Positions 1-11,994 are shown, counted from the first letter of the stretch. The stretch: DNA of 64,000 nt from Cymodocea nodosa (GCA_036874045.1 JAZBRI010000011.1:3224001-3288000); one strand, 5' to 3'. Made by a program: numbers and translations. The notes: generated by a model not told the origin, from the sequence alone.

Positions 1-778
1 TAATATTAATTGATCTTGTGAGAAGTAAAATAAGCCAAAATCTTTTGTACCCTATAGGTATTTAAAGATTCGTTTGACTACTTTTAAATTTGATGCTTTG
101 GAAGAGGCGTGATATCTTGCACATGCACATACATTGAACATTGTCTGGTCTATTGGCTGTTAAATACAGAAGTGATCTAATCATGCCTCTATATTTTTTT
201 TGATCTACAGAAGTACCAGAAATATCTTTATCAAGCTTTTCATTTAAATTCGTAGGAGTGTGGGCCTCTTTGGATTTATCCATGCCAAATTTTGATAGAA
301 TCTCTTTGAAGAATTTTTCTTGGTTTAAGAAGATTTCATGCTGTAATTGATGAATTTGCAATCCCAAAAAGAATTTTAGTTCTCCCATAAGGCTCATCTC
401 AAATTCATTTTGCATTAGATTCTGAAAGTCATGACATAATTCTTCATTTGTGGCACCAAAAATAATATCATCAACATAAATCTGGATGATCAATATGTGA
501 GAGTTTTCTAACTTGATAAAAAGAGTGTTATTTGTAGTTCCAATATTGAACTGATTCTCAAGAAGAAAACCCTTAAGCTTGTCATACAATGCTCATGGTG
601 CTTGTTTTAGACCATAAAGAGCCTTGTTCAATCTGTATACATGGTTTGGTCTACCTTCATCTTCAAAACCTAGTGGTTGTTCTACATATACTTCTTGTAA
701 AATGCCATTTAAAAATGCACTCTTAACATCCATTTGAAAGAGCTTTATCTTCAAACTGCTTGCAAAAGCAAGCAACAT
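1..778 (-). pseudogene. Copia B reverse transcriptase / RNase H start (broken)
   Basis: Reverse transcriptase copies element RNA into DNA. The order on the minus strand is QMDVKSAFLNG and KALYGLKQAP (593-778), then the catalytic IYVDDIIFGAT near 450-490, then GELKFFLGLQIHQ near 350-390 and a YL-TANRPD motif near 150-170. A frameshift near 590 separates the two RT halves (ORFs 593-778 and 62-589), and another near 100-150 breaks the LCARFQ-type motif. Residues 1-60 still match the start of RNase H (VKRIFKYL-like), so the element continues to the left. The active-site YVDD is present, but the frame breaks make this a pseudogene. Further upstream, 779-1199 holds the RT N-terminus (KWVFKNK-like) and the integrase-RT linker with several stops. 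Confidence 0.85.
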
Positions 779-1226
779 TCTGATTGCTTCAAGTATGGCA
801 ACAAGTGCAAAAGTTTCTTCATAGTCGATTCCTTCTTGTTGATTGTATCCCTAAGCAACAAGTCTGGCTTTGTTTCTGATAATGCTGCCATCATTATCTA
901 ATTTATTTTTAAACACCCATTTAGTTCCAATAATTGATTTTTCAATGGGCCTTTCAATTAAATTCTAGACTTCATTTTTCTTGAACTGATTTAGTTTTTC
1001 TTACATGGTCACAATCAAATATTCATCATTGCAAGCTTCTTTAACTATAGTAGGCAAAAATTCAGATACAAATGCACAATAGTTACAAATATCCTGAATT
1101 TTGCTTCTTATTTGAATACCTTGATTTATATTGTCAATAATCTATTCAATAGGATGTCCAAATTTTGTCTTCCATTTTTTCTATCAAAGTAGGTGTAGGC
1201 AATGTTGGGTTTTTCTATGATACTTT

Positions 1227-1962
1227 CTAATGTTCTAATTCACTATCACTTTCATTTTCTATTCTTAGTTGCTTTAGTTTTCTTGCTAGGTCTTCATCAA
1301 ATGACACATTAATTGATTCTTCTACTATTCTTTCATTTTCAAAATAGACCTTGTAACCTTTGCTTCTTGAAGAATATCCAACTAATTGTGTAGGATCAGA
1401 TTTTGCATCAAATTTATCTTTTTGATCTCTTGTATTAAGAACAAAGCATTTTGATTCAAATATTTTGAAGTATCCAACATTTGGTGTTTTATCATACCAC
1501 AATTCACTACTGTCTTATGTAATATGAGTCTGAGATGAGTTATGTTTATTGTATGGCATGCTGTATTCATAGCTTCAGCCCATACAAATTTTGGTAGATT
1601 AGATGCATTAAGTATTGTTCTTGCCATTTCTTGTACTAATCTATTTTTCCTTTCTACGACTCCATTTTGGGCAGGAGTTGTTGGGCATGAATACTCATGT
1701 AATATTGTAATATACCAAATGAGTTGCATAAGTCTTCAAAATCGGTATTTTCAAATTACCCTCTATGATCACATCTGATGTTCTTCATAGTTAATTCTTT
1801 TTCATTTTGAATTCTAGTGCAAAGATGTTTGAATTCAGTATAGGCTTCATTCTTGTGTGTTAGGAAGATAACCCAAGTGAATCTTATATAATCATCCACT
1901 ACAACTAATGTGTATTTTCTTTCTCCTAAACTTGCTATTTGAGTAGGGCCGAAAAGGTCCAA
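1227..1962 (-). pseudogene. Copia B integrase (broken)
   Basis: Integrase inserts element DNA into the host chromosome. The minus strand carries MDLFGP with the first catalytic Asp (1945-1962), IRCDHRG with the second (near 1765), and AQNGVVERKNR with the catalytic Glu (near 1655). These are followed by WAEAMNTACH and the C-terminal FVLNTRDQKDKFDAKSD and VGYSSRSKGYKVYF blocks (1227-1502). The core is split over three frames by frameshifts near 1750 and 1500, so it is inactive. 1963-2297 holds the GAG-pre-integrase zinc region, still recognisable on the minus strand as an HKRLGH-like stretch and a CxxC. Confidence 0.85.
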
Positions 1963-2297
1963 ATGCAGTAATTCTAGTGGCTAACTTGTGACAATATCTT
2001 TTTTACTTTTGTGCACTAATTTCTTTTGTTTTCCAACAATACAATCACTACACGGATTATCTCTTTTGAATCTAAGTTTAGGCACACCTCTAACAAGATC
2101 ATATTTGGTCAATTTCCTAAGAGTTCTCATATTTACATGACCTAATCTTTTATGCCATAACCATTCATCTTCACTAGAGACTATTAAGCATACATCACTT
2201 GCTATATTTTCTAATGGAATTCTAGGGCATAAATTGAGTTGTCTATATAACCAATAAATTTAATTTCAAGAGTATCTTGCTGTAATATAAAATAATT

Positions 2298-2585
2298 TTA
2301 AGTAGTAAACAATAAATTGTATCCTTTGTCATATAGTTGACCTACACTTAATAGATTTTGTTTTAAACCATTTACATGCAAGACATTTTCTATTTTCCCA
2401 TTTTTAGATGCAACATTTCCTAAGACAGTAATTTTGCATTTTTCATTATTACCAAACTTAATTGATCTTGAATTTATGGTATTAATAGATTCAAGAAATC
2501 TTCTCTTACTTGTTATGTGCTTTGAGCATCCATTGTCAATAATCCATTTTGATGTTTGAGCTTCATTATCCTTGTAGTCTTGCAA
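2298..2585 (-). pseudogene. Copia B aspartic protease
   Basis: This is the retroelement aspartic protease that cuts the gag-pol polyprotein. The ORF of about 95 aa contains SKWIIDNGCSKHIT near its N-terminus. Copia proteases normally have DSG at this site, and here the triad reads Asp-Asn-Gly. The downstream VLGN and LLSVGQLYDKGYNL blocks are typical of the protease/GAG-pre-integrase junction. Just upstream, 2586-2677 encodes the end of gag, where the copia B sequence stops abruptly at the gypsy solo LTR. The matching gag sequence resumes at 10495. Confidence 0.8.
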
Positions 2586-3098
2586 ATCATGTTGAAATTA
2601 AGGCTTTCGGTACCCATATCTTCTTGAGTCCACCAATGTTAGTCCTTAGCATATTAAATTTATTACCTCTTGTCAACTGTTTAAAATGAAAAAGTACATA
2701 ATATTAATGGTTAATTGCATAATATTTAACTTATCATATAAGAATTAAGCCATTATGTTACAATTGCACGATCATATGCCTTAATTAAAGAATATGCATA
2801 AATTCAAGGAATTAACGTTAATTAAATATCATTTCTGAAAGATTGAAAATTTAGTTTAAGTGTGGTTTTATAGAAATATGTGAATGCTCGTAAAGTTACT
2901 CATGTAAGTTTATGAACCTTCGCAAAATTACTAAGGTTATAGAAGCTTGTAAAGTTTTAAGTTAAGTTTACAAACCCTCGTAAAGTTAGCATTATGCACA
3001 TGTGAATTTAAATATTATACTATATCACGTGAGTTGCACATGTTTTATATTTTTATATCAAGTTTGTTGAGTTAAGTTTTACTCAACGAGGGAAGTTT

Positions 3099-4052
3099 TG
3101 TTGTTTTCTCAATGGATCATTCAGTTAACCTTCTATGACATAATACTGAAACACTCAGCTCTAAACTCACTAATGCTAGGAGTGAAGAGTAAGAGAAGAA
3201 ATAATACAGAGAAGAAATAGGATTTACGTGGTTCAGCAACAGCCTACGTCTACGGAGAGTTTAGGATTCCTTATGAGCTTCGGCACAATCAACCGCAATG
3301 TTTTACAACATCATAAAGGTTTATATACTACCCAACTTAGGGTTTATAAACCTTTAATTACATACAAGCCATTACAGTAGAGAAACAATGCTTCGGAGAA
3401 GAGGCTCTTAATTTCGAAGCCTTATCTTCTTAACTCTCCGAAATTTACAACATTTCAGATGGTTACAGACTTAACTATCCAAAGAGAATATTCTTTCTGA
3501 ATGGGCAGTACAGTACTAGGTTAACTGCCCGAGAGATTCGGTATTTTAGACAGTTACTAACTTAACTGTTTGAAAAGTCACTTACTTTTCTCTCTGTCCT
3601 TTCTGAAGGTTATGCTGATAACTCACCGAAAACTGCATGTCTTTCGGATAGCTACACTATAACTATCTGAAAACTCACTTAAGTGTCTTTTCAGGAATTT
3701 CGGAAGGTTCTGCCGATAACCCTCTGAAAAACTCATGAACTTCGGATCGTTACTGCCTAACTATCTGAAGATCCACTTAAGTCATTGCTTTCCGGATACT
3801 TGGCTTCTTAACTATCCGAAGATCCACTTAAGTGTCCTTTAAGTCATTTCAGATAGTTACAACTTAACTCTCCAAAATCTTCTAACTTTCAAATAGTTAA
3901 CTCAAAGCCTCCGACTAAACTTTTTATTTCCGGATACTTAGGTTTGTAACCTACCGAAAATGTATAACTGCCAGAAACTTACTGTTAACAAGCTTCCGAT
4001 TGAACCTGGACTATTTGTGGCATACTCCACACTTGTAATACTTGCCCTAACA
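3099..4052 (-). repeat. Copia A 3' LTR
   Basis: The 954-bp LTR has TGTT...AACA ends and is repeated directly at 8109-9064 with scattered point differences. It contains an array of short palindromes of the type TCGGATAGTTA / TAACTATCCGA (roughly 3380-3960). A TATA-like stretch on the minus strand (GTATATAAACC) lies at about 3318-3328. The short ORFs inside are shadows. Confidence 0.93.
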
Positions 4053-4067
4053 ATCTCCCACTTGGAG
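4053..4067 (-). promoter_or_regulatory. Copia A polypurine tract
   Basis: On the minus strand this reads CTCCAAGTGGGAGAT immediately before the 3' LTR, the expected place and composition for the plus-strand DNA primer. Confidence 0.7.
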
Positions 4068-4169
4068 TTTGTCACAATGATCAAAAGAAAGATCAATCTC
4101 TACACTCGACTTACAGATTATTGCAACTGCTGCTCAAATAATCATCAACTCTTCATCTCCTTCTACTTT

Positions 4170-5741
4170 TCAGTTTTTTAGGAGACCAATTAAGGCCATA
4201 CAGAGCCTTAATTTCTATAGATTCAGAACTTTGGTTAGCATATCTGCTGCATTTTCAGATCTAGCAATCTTCTGAAGATCTAACCTGTTCTGCTCTATCT
4301 CTTCCCTTATGAAATGAAATCTCATTCTCATGTCCTTGGACCTTGAATGGAACTTCAGATTCTCAACTAAATAAATTGCACTTTGATTATCACAGAATAG
4401 AATGCTTCTATTCTATTTGTGCTCTAATTCGGCTAGTACATTCTCTAGCCAGATTCTTTCTTTAGCTACCTCTACTACTGCAACATATTCAACTTCTATG
4501 GTCGAGAGTGCAACAATACTTTGCAACTTGGATCTCCAGCTAATTGCAATACTTCCTATGCAAAAAACATAACCTGAAGTACTTTTGCTTTTGTCCAACT
4601 CTCTTCCTAAATCAGCATCACAATAGCCAATCAATTCAACTGGTCCTTTCTTGAAATTCAGATCTACATCTAGGGAATATCTGAGATATCTGAGTATCCA
4701 CAGTACTGCAGACCAATGCTCAACTCCTGGTTCTACCATATATCTACTGACCGCTCCCACTACATGAGATATATCAGGTCTTATGCATATCATGGCATAC
4801 ATTAAACTTCCCACTACTGAAGCATATGGCATTCTAGACATTCTTGTCCTTTCTTCTTCAATCTTAGCTGATTGATCTTTAGATAACTTGAAGTGGGGTC
4901 CAAGAGGTAGTTCAGTCTTCCTCTTATTTGAGATATTAAATCTCCTTAGTACCTTTTCTAGATACTTCTTCTGATTTAATCTCAAAGTGCCTACCACTCT
5001 ATCTCGGATAATTCTCATACCCAAGATTTGCTTGGCTTCTCCCATATCCATCATGTCAAATTCTTTTGATAGTTGTCTCTTCAATTGCTTAATCTGTTCC
5101 ATACTGGAACAAGCAATTAACATATCATCTACATAAATCAGTAGAATAATGAAGCAATCATCTAACAGTTTTATGTAGTAGCAATAGTTTGTATCACATC
5201 TTTTGAAGCCTAGGGTACAGATAAAGGTATCAAATCTCTTGTACCATTGTTGTGGTGCTTGCTTCAAACCATATAGACTTTTCAGCAATCTACAAACTAT
5301 CTTTCTTTTCTTGCTAGTAACTACAAATCCTTCTAGCTGCATCATGTAAAGTTCTTCCTGCAAGTCACCATGTAGGAATGTTGTCTTTACATCCATTTGC
5401 TCCAAGAGTAAATTTCTTGCAGCAACAATGCTTAAGACTATTCTAATAGTATTCATCTTCACAACAAGAGAGAATACTTTTGTATAGTCTATATCTTGAA
5501 TTTGCTGAAAACCCTTGACGACAAGTCTGGCTTTATATTTCTTGCTGCCATCTGGTTGTTCTTTTATCCTGAACACCCACTTGTTTCCTAAGATTTTCTT
5601 TCCTTCTAGCAAAGAAGTTAGCTCCCAAGTATTATTTTTTTCTAGGGATCTCATTTCTTCTTTCATTGCTAACTCCCATTTGTGTGCATCACTTGCATAG
5701 ATTGCTTCCTGATATGTTTCAGGTTCACCATCATCCGTCAA
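4170..5741 (-). pseudogene. Copia A reverse transcriptase and RNase H
   Basis: The main open stretch is 442 aa (4413-5741), nearly a whole RT. In order: NKWVFRIKEQPDGSKKYKAR, QMDVKTTFLHGDLQEE, SLYGLKQAPQQWYKRF, the catalytic LIYVDDMLIA (near 5120-5150), KQILGMRI, and the RNase H block SKSTSGYVF with ALSTIEVEYVA. A stop at 4413 cuts RNase H; the frame then continues through an FCDNQSAI-like block to a terminal stop at 4170. The YVDD site is intact. At least one conserved position is altered: the linker reads FSLVVKM where FAPVVKM is usual. Without the stop at 4413 and the upstream breaks this would be a normal copia pol C-terminus. Confidence 0.88.
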
Positions 5742-6896
5742 TAACAGATAATTGAATGATGGTACATACCTTTCAGGTTGTCTGGAGATCCTTCCAGACC
5801 TTCTAAGTTGTCTAGTGACAACTTCATCTTCTTAATCATTTAGATGTTCTTGATGTTCAGCCTCTAGAAGCTGAATTTCTTCTACAGGTTCCTTCTAAGG
5901 TTGTTCAACATCATTATCTAGACTGATCTCAACAGTACTTTTAGACTGAAGCTCTGACTACTGTTCTTTTGCAATTTCTTTGTGCTTAAACATCTTGGAT
6001 TCAATAAATATGACATCTTTTGCATGGATTATTTTCTTGGTTTCTTCTACCCAGAATCTGTAACCAAAATAATCCTTACCATAGCCAATGAAATAACATT
6101 TCTGTGATTTTGAATCTAACTTGTCTCTTTTGTCACTATTCAAGTGGACAAATGACTTGGATCTAAAGACTTTCAAGTGAACATAGTTGACCTCTTTCCC
6201 TATCCACAACTCTTTAGGGTTCTTAAGCCCAATTGGGATGGATGGTCCTCTATTTATTAGATAGGCAACTGTATTAACAGCTTCTACCTAGAATGTTTTG
6301 GGAAAACCTGCATGCAGTTTCATGCATCTTGCACATTCATTTAGGATCCTGTTCATCCTTTCAGCAACTCCATTTTGTTGTGGAGTTCTAGCTACAGTCC
6401 TCTGCCTTCTAATTCCTTGCTCCTCACAGTAAACTTTAAATTCATGGCTATCATATTCTCCTCCATTATCTGACCTGATGGATTTGATTTTTCTTCCACT
6501 CTGATTTTCCACTTCTACCTTCCATTTCTTGAAGACTTGGAAAACTTCAAACTTCTGTTTCAGAAAATAAGCCATACCTTTCTTGTACTATCATCAATGA
6601 AGGTGGCATAATAGAGAGCACCTCCTAAAGAACTGATAGGAGCAGACCCCCACACATCCGTGTGAACTAGCTCCAATTTCTGTGACATAAGATCATGAGG
6701 ATTCCTGGCAAAGTTGACTTTCTTCTGCTTTCCCTCAATGCAGTCCTCACATATCCCTAAATTGACATTCTTCAGCTTAGGGATTTTCCCTTTTGCCACT
6801 AAAACTTTCAGTCCATTTTCACTAAGGTGTTCCAATCTTTTATGCCATAAGTTAGTGTCTTCAGTATCATTAACTACTGCAATAGAGTCATCTTGA
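5742..6896 (-). pseudogene. Copia A integrase
   Basis: The GAG-pre-integrase zinc region reads LWHKRLEHLSENGL with ICEDCIEGKQ (6715-6896). The integrase core follows: LVHTDVWG with the first Asp (about 6650-6670), IRSDNGGEYDS with the second (about 6460-6490), and PQQNGVAERMNR with the catalytic Glu (about 6340-6385). The C-terminal block VFRSKSFVHL and YFIGYGKDYFGYRFW lies at 5958-6209. Frames change near 6570 and 6240, where stops interrupt the domain. 5742-5957 is the acidic integrase-RT linker with two or more stops. Confidence 0.85.
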
Positions 6897-7339
6897 TCCG
6901 ATGTTAAATATAAGGTGCTTGTCCTCTATTTTGAGGCAATAATCCTTGCACATTTGGTTACCTTCCATTTGCCTGCACCAAAGGCAATCTGATAACCATC
7001 ATTGTCCAGGGAACTTATGGAAATTAATTACTTTGCAAGATCTAGAACATATCTGACTTCTTGTAATTTCCATATCCCTTACTTTGTTTTAATGTGCACC
7101 TCTCCAATTCCCAACACATCCAGACTTGTGTTGTTAGCTAGGTACACATTTTTCACAAGAGTTGCACGATAACTGTGCAACAAATACTTCCTGTAGGTAG
7201 TGTAGAAAGAAGCTCCTCAATCCAGTACCTATGAGTCAATTGAACTGTCAACACAGCATACTAAGGCATCATCTGAATCGTAGGAGACAACATTTGCAAC
7301 TGCTCCTTCTGATTCTTTCCCTCTACTATCTTTCTTAGG
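6897..7339 (-). pseudogene. Copia A protease region
   Basis: The protease active-site block lies near 7211-7228. It reads as a VLD-GAS match in which the Ser codon has become TGA, and the preceding Trp codon has become TAG. Downstream are a YLANNTSLDVLGIGEVHIKT-like stretch and a stop in the following IWKL block. The protease is therefore dead, while its frame and neighbours remain readable. Confidence 0.7.
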
Positions 7340-8071
7340 AACCTTACACTGTGACTTTAAGTGCCCCCATTGATTGCAGTTCCAGCATTTGATATATGCT
7401 CTCATTTTACTGGTACCTATGGACTTTGACCTTCCTTTAGATTTAAATTATTTTGATTTACTTCTCCCTCTAGTTTCAACACTAAGGGTAGAAGTTGAAG
7501 TTGATAATTCACTTTTCCTGCAAATGTCCTCACTCAAAATTAAATCCCGGATGTCACTCATCTTGAGCTTCTCATGACTTAGTGAACTACTTACACTAGT
7601 CACGACAGGAGACCAACTTTCTAGTAATAAGGATAACAAAATCAAAGCATTGACTTCATCTATATCTATATCTACTGAGTGCAATTGATTCAGAATAGTA
7701 TTTAGCTCATTAATGTGGTCAGTTACATTTCCACATTCATGCATTTTCAGATTAAATAATCTACGCATGAGAAATACCTTGTTGGCGGTTGAAGGCTTCT
7801 CATACATATTAGACAAAGCTTTCATCAAGTCAGCTGTTGTTTTCTCCTTGGCGACGTTTTAATGAACGTTTCTTGCTAGTGACAACCTGACGAAACCTAA
7901 AGCTTTTCTGTCCAATAACTCCCACTCTTCCTAATCCATCTTCTCTGGTTTTCTTCCGAACAATGGTTGATGAAGATCCTTCTGATACAAATAGTCTTCG
8001 ATCTGAGACCTCCAGTATCTGAAATATTTTCCATCAAACTTCTCGATCCTGAGCTTTCTATCATCTACCAT
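7340..8071 (-). pseudogene. Copia A gag
   Basis: Gag forms the virus-like particle. Translation can start at the ATG complementary to 8069-8071 (MVDDRKLRIEKFDGKYF). A UBN2-type capsid region follows, and its best open part (7448-7828) contains LMRRLFNLKMHE and HINELNTILNQL. A CX2CX4HX4C zinc knuckle (CWNCNQWGHLKSQC) lies at 7347-7388. Two stops sit in the N-terminal part, one of them at a WEEWELL-type position where Trp is expected, and one stop lies just after the RGRSKSK stretch. The start is about 38 nt downstream of the LTR in element order, so the leader is very short. Confidence 0.82.
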
Positions 8072-8094
8072 TTTGTTAAACTAGAGAACCTTTG

Positions 8095-8106
8095 GCTCTG
8101 ATATTA
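8095..8106 (-). other. Copia A primer-binding site
   Basis: Next to the 5' LTR the minus strand reads TAATATCAGAGC, a two-base variant of the plant copia site TGGTATCAGAGC that pairs with initiator tRNA-Met. Confidence 0.75.
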
Positions 8107-8108
8107 GT

Positions 8109-9064
8109 TGTTGTTTTCTCAACGGATCGTTCAGTTAACCTTCTATGACACGATACTGAAACACTCAGCTCTAAACTCACCGATGCTAGGAGTGAAGAGT
8201 AAGAGAAGAAATAATACAGAGAAGAAACAAGATTTACGTGGTTCAGCAACAGCCTACGTCCACGGAGAGTTGAGGGTTCCTTATGAGCTTTGGCACAATC
8301 AACCGCAATGTTTTACAACATCATAAAGGTTTATATACTACCCAACTTAGGGTTTATAAACCTTTAATTACATACAAGCCATTATAGTAGAGAAACAAAG
8401 CTTCGGAGAAGATGCTCTTAATTTCGGAGCCTTATCTTCTTAACTCTCTGAAATCTGCAACATTTTAGATAGTTACAAACTTAACTATCTGAAAAGAATA
8501 TTCTTTTTGAATGGGCAGTACAGTACCAGGTTAATTGTCCGAGAGATTTGGTATTTTGGACAGTTACTAACTTAACTGTCTGAAAAGTCACTTACTTTTC
8601 TCGCTCTGTCCTTTCGGAAGGTTATGCTGATAACTCACCAAAAACTACATGTCTTTCGGATAGTTACACTTTAACTATCCGTAAACTCACTTAAGTGTCT
8701 TTTTAGGCATTTCGGAAGGTTCTGCCGATAACCCTCTGAAAAACTCATGAACTTTGGATAATTACTGCCTAACTATCCGAAGATCCACTTAAGTCACTAC
8801 TTTCCGGATACTTGACTTCTTAACTATCCGAAGATCCACTTAAGTGTCCTTTAAGTCATTTCAAATAGTTACAACTTAACTCTCTAAAATCTTCTAACTT
8901 TCGGATAGTTAAATCAAAGCCTCCGACTGAACTTTTTATTTCCGGATACTTAGGTCTGTAACCTACTGAAAATGTATAACTATCGGATACTTACTATTAA
9001 CAAGCTTTCGATTGAACCTAGACTACTTGTGGCATACTCCACACCTGTAATACTTGCCCTAACA
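8109..9064 (-). repeat. Copia A 5' LTR
   Basis: 956-bp partner of the LTR at 3099-4052, with the same ends and TATA-like block (about 8329-8338). A near-perfect hairpin has arms CGGATAGTTA (8657-8666) and TAACTATCCG (8672-8681), and several weaker copies follow along the LTR. The ORF at 8108-8326 is a shadow. Confidence 0.93.
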
Positions 9065-10494
9065 AGTTTGTTGAGTTAACAGTTAAGTTAATGGAGTAAG
9101 TCCGTTGAGTTACACTAACTTGACAAACCAATTATTTTCTAATATTTAATGTGAAGTAGTTGTAGAAACAGGAAATTTGAAGGAAAATCATGATTGCACG
9201 TATCACACAGGATTTAAATCGTAGAATGAAGAAGAAATCATCATTGTTGATATGAATGAAGGAAATCCAACCAATCATTTAGGCAGAGGCAATTACTACT
9301 GAAAGAAATATAAAAAAAAGAGGAGAAGAATAAAGAAAGGGGGTAGACAACTGTGCTAATTGTAGGAAGTATCAGTAGTTCCCTAAAGCTCCACAACACC
9401 ACCACAATCACCAAGTATCGGAGGTTTGTGTGGATACTTTTCGGATGTTAGGTCGATTCCCAACCAAACACGGTGACTAACAACTACTGTGAGGAGTGAT
9501 CGCATCATAGGAAGGGAAGCCATTTTCACCAAGCATCAAATCATATCTCAGGAGATTATAAAACTTCTAGCCTTAGTTTTGAGTTGATGCCAATATATTG
9601 AAGAGGAGATCAACTTACAAGTCTCGGTTCACGATTCTATAGGAAGAGGAGGCATGACTATAAGTGATTAAGTTTTCAGTAGTGTAATCACGTTGCATGT
9701 AGTGACAAAAGTTTTTATTGTCAATAAAGAATTTCTATATTTCACCTTTCATTCATCTTCAAGAACATATCAAAACAAAAACAAAACTCATTATTTGTGT
9801 TTATAGTTAGTATTTGTGTTGTATTGTTTGTTTTGTATCATGATTAACATTATTATTGTCAGTATTGTGAATATTTCGTGTTTATTTGATTCAAAAAATA
9901 TAAAATAGTTTGATTGGTTACTGAAAGTGATTTGTACAAAATACCCAAAATCTTAATGGTTACTGTTTGAAATATCTGAATGTTAGTGTTGATTAATGAT
10001 TAATATCAAATGAACTAACATTAAAAAGCATAATTGATGTTATATACATTTTGTGGAACCGCCTAATGGATGGCTGAATTTCTTAGTGAATAGCAAAATT
10101 TAATTAGAAATTACTAGTTAGGCTCGTAGAGTTAACTTAAGTCCATGAGGATAGTTCATTGAGTTAACTATAACTCCACGTATTAAGTCTATTGAGTTAG
10201 TAGTAAGTCAATGGAGTACGTAATTTAACACATATGAAACTCTAATTATAAAAATCAAAATAGTACGTAATTTGTACTCAATCTCTATGGGATCGACTTG
10301 TACTTGCATATAAATACAATAAACATTGTGCACTTGTAGTTAAAAACAAATTGGATTTAATATCTAATTTGTGAAAATTGTTTGTTTACTTCTAAAAGAA
10401 ATTATCAATATATAATTAAAGCAAACGAAAATCACCCAAACAAAGTTTTTAAGTAAATATACATATATAAGTAAATAAAACAAACCAAATAGCA

Positions 10495-11990
10495 ATCATA
10501 TATGAGTGGATCTTCTTTTGATGACAAACACAGTGGTGCCATCTCTATAAGATCTAATCTTTCCACCATAGTAGGGACTCTCCTGTGGTACAACATATCC
10601 CAGGCCAAATTTACTTATCCCTGCTCTTTGAGATCCTATGATTTTATTTAAACTATTTTCCCCTTTTGTAAACTTATATACAATTTTTTCAAATTAGTAA
10701 TTTCAAATAACAGATTTTTGTTTTCTTCTTTCAAATCAAAATTTTTACAACTACAGTTATCAAGCTTTGTTTTTAATTTTTTGTTGTCAACTAAAGCTTT
10801 TTCTAACTCAATAAAAGCATCCTCTAAGCAAGAGTTCGACCCTTTAATTTCTTTCTTATAGTTTTTACATTTTATATACAAGTTGTCTACTATTCAAAGA
10901 AGACTATTTACATATAGATTATTATTCTCACTATCTGAGTAATAAGGAGATGAAGGAGATACCTCTTGTGTAGTAAAGCACACGTTTGTAGAAGCTTCTT
11001 CCTTTGAATCTGATGAGCTATTGTCATCCCATGTAGCTTTCAATGCCATTTTCTTTTTATTCTTCTTCCTCCATTTTTGTTTATCCTCTTTCTATTGAAA
11101 AGGATAGTAGAGTTGAATGTGTCCTAATTTCTTGCACTTGTAGTATGTGGGGACTTTTGATCGTGAGGAGCTAGTTTTACTTCCTTGTATCATCATTTTT
11201 CTAAAGTTCTTGGCCAGTAGAAGGACTTCATCTTTATCTAAGCTTAATTGCTCTTCTATTGAGGGAAAGGCCAATTCTTTCTTCTTCTCAGTTTTTTTTT
11301 TCAATGGCTCCCTCTTCTTCCTTCCATTCTTTCATATGGGCTTCGTGAGCAAGAAGATTTCCCAACAAATTTTCTACTAAATAATTTTTCAAATCCTTTA
11401 AATATTGTATGGATGTAGACTTCTATTTCCATTTAGCTGTCAAGCTTCTTAGGATCTTTTGTACCTACTCATATTTAGAAAATTCCCTTTTAAGGCCTCT
11501 TAGTCATTCACAATTTCAATAAACCTTGAAAACATATAAGTAATATTTTCCTTTTCAAGTATTTTGAATAATTCATACTTTCTTAACAAAATGCTAATTT
11601 TAGTGTCTTTCACTTGGCTGGTTCCTTCATATGTAATTTGAAGAGTCTTCCAAGTCTTATGAGAAGACTTACTTGTAGATATTTTGTTGTACTATTCACT
11701 AGTAAGTGTATAGTAGATTGAGTTTAGTCCACAGGCATCCATCTAGATGATTCTTTCATCCTCCTCAGTTTAGTCTCTTTCATGACTAATTGGAAGTGGT
11801 GTACCATGTACAACCATTCTCCAAAGTTTCACATCAATGCTCCTAGGGAAACACTCCATCTGATTTTTCCAGTAGCTATAATTGCTACCATCAAAAAGGG
11901 GAGGTCGATGAATGTTCTGACCCTCTACAATATGAAAAGTCATGATCTCAATTGGTTAAATCTATTTATGAGATCAAGCTACTCTGATAC
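10495..11990 (-). pseudogene. Copia B gag (broken)
   Basis: This is the gag half of copia B. On the minus strand it starts near the primer-binding site. Readable parts are a YEGTSQVKDTKISILLRKYEL-type UBN2 stretch (about 11560-11640), MFSRFIEIVND (about 11510-11545), and a basic segment with LAFPSIEEQLSL (11220-11304). A decayed zinc knuckle reads YYKCKKLGHIQLYYP, in which the first and last Cys are lost (about 11105-11150). A coiled-coil segment with heptad Leu/Lys/Glu (NLLFEITNLKKLY) lies at 10648-10881, and the final FGLGYVVP-like block is near 10590-10610. Many stops and frame changes are present. The same coiled-coil region is seen in copia C, D and E. Confidence 0.8.
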
Positions 11991-11994
11991 TAAT
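11983..11994 (-). other. Copia B primer-binding site
   Basis: The minus strand reads TTAGTATCAGAG next to the LTR end at 11995, a decayed TGGTATCAGAG. Confidence 0.6.

Larger units (their letters stand above)
3099..9064 (-). mobile_element. Copia element A (Tork-like), complete, nested
   Basis: Complete LTR retrotransposon of 5966 bp. The LTRs at 3099-4052 and 8109-9064 run TGTTGTTTTCTC...CCCTAACA. The 5-bp target duplication AGTTT is at 3094-3098 and 9065-9069. The minus-strand order is 5' LTR, primer-binding site, gag, protease, integrase, RT, RNase H, polypurine tract, 3' LTR. The element sits inside gypsy LTR G1, so it is younger than G1. The pol style (SLYGLKQAPQQWYKRF, ILGMRI) is Tork-like by inference. 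The coding region has several stops and frameshifts. Confidence 0.95.
2678..10494 (+). mobile_element. Gypsy solo LTR G1, split by copia A
   Basis: This sequence matches the LTR at 48910-50849 and, inverted, the LTR at 27951-29413. It begins TGTTTAAAATGAAAAAG at 2678, is interrupted at 3098/9065 by copia A, and ends near CAAATAGCA at 10494. About 1.85 kb remains once A is removed. Both flanks are copia B coding DNA with no gypsy internal sequence, so it is a solo LTR or a fully deleted element. Recognisable parts include the start block (2690-2830), the segment at 9280-9720 shared with 49660-50110, and the block with TATGGGATCGAC near 10280-10300. The flanks TCAAC and GCAAT/ATCAT are not a clean duplication. 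Confidence 0.8.

Noticed and set aside
8108..8326. Plus-strand ORF of 72 aa
   Set aside because: Inside the LTR of copia A; the twin LTR at 3099 does not keep the frame.
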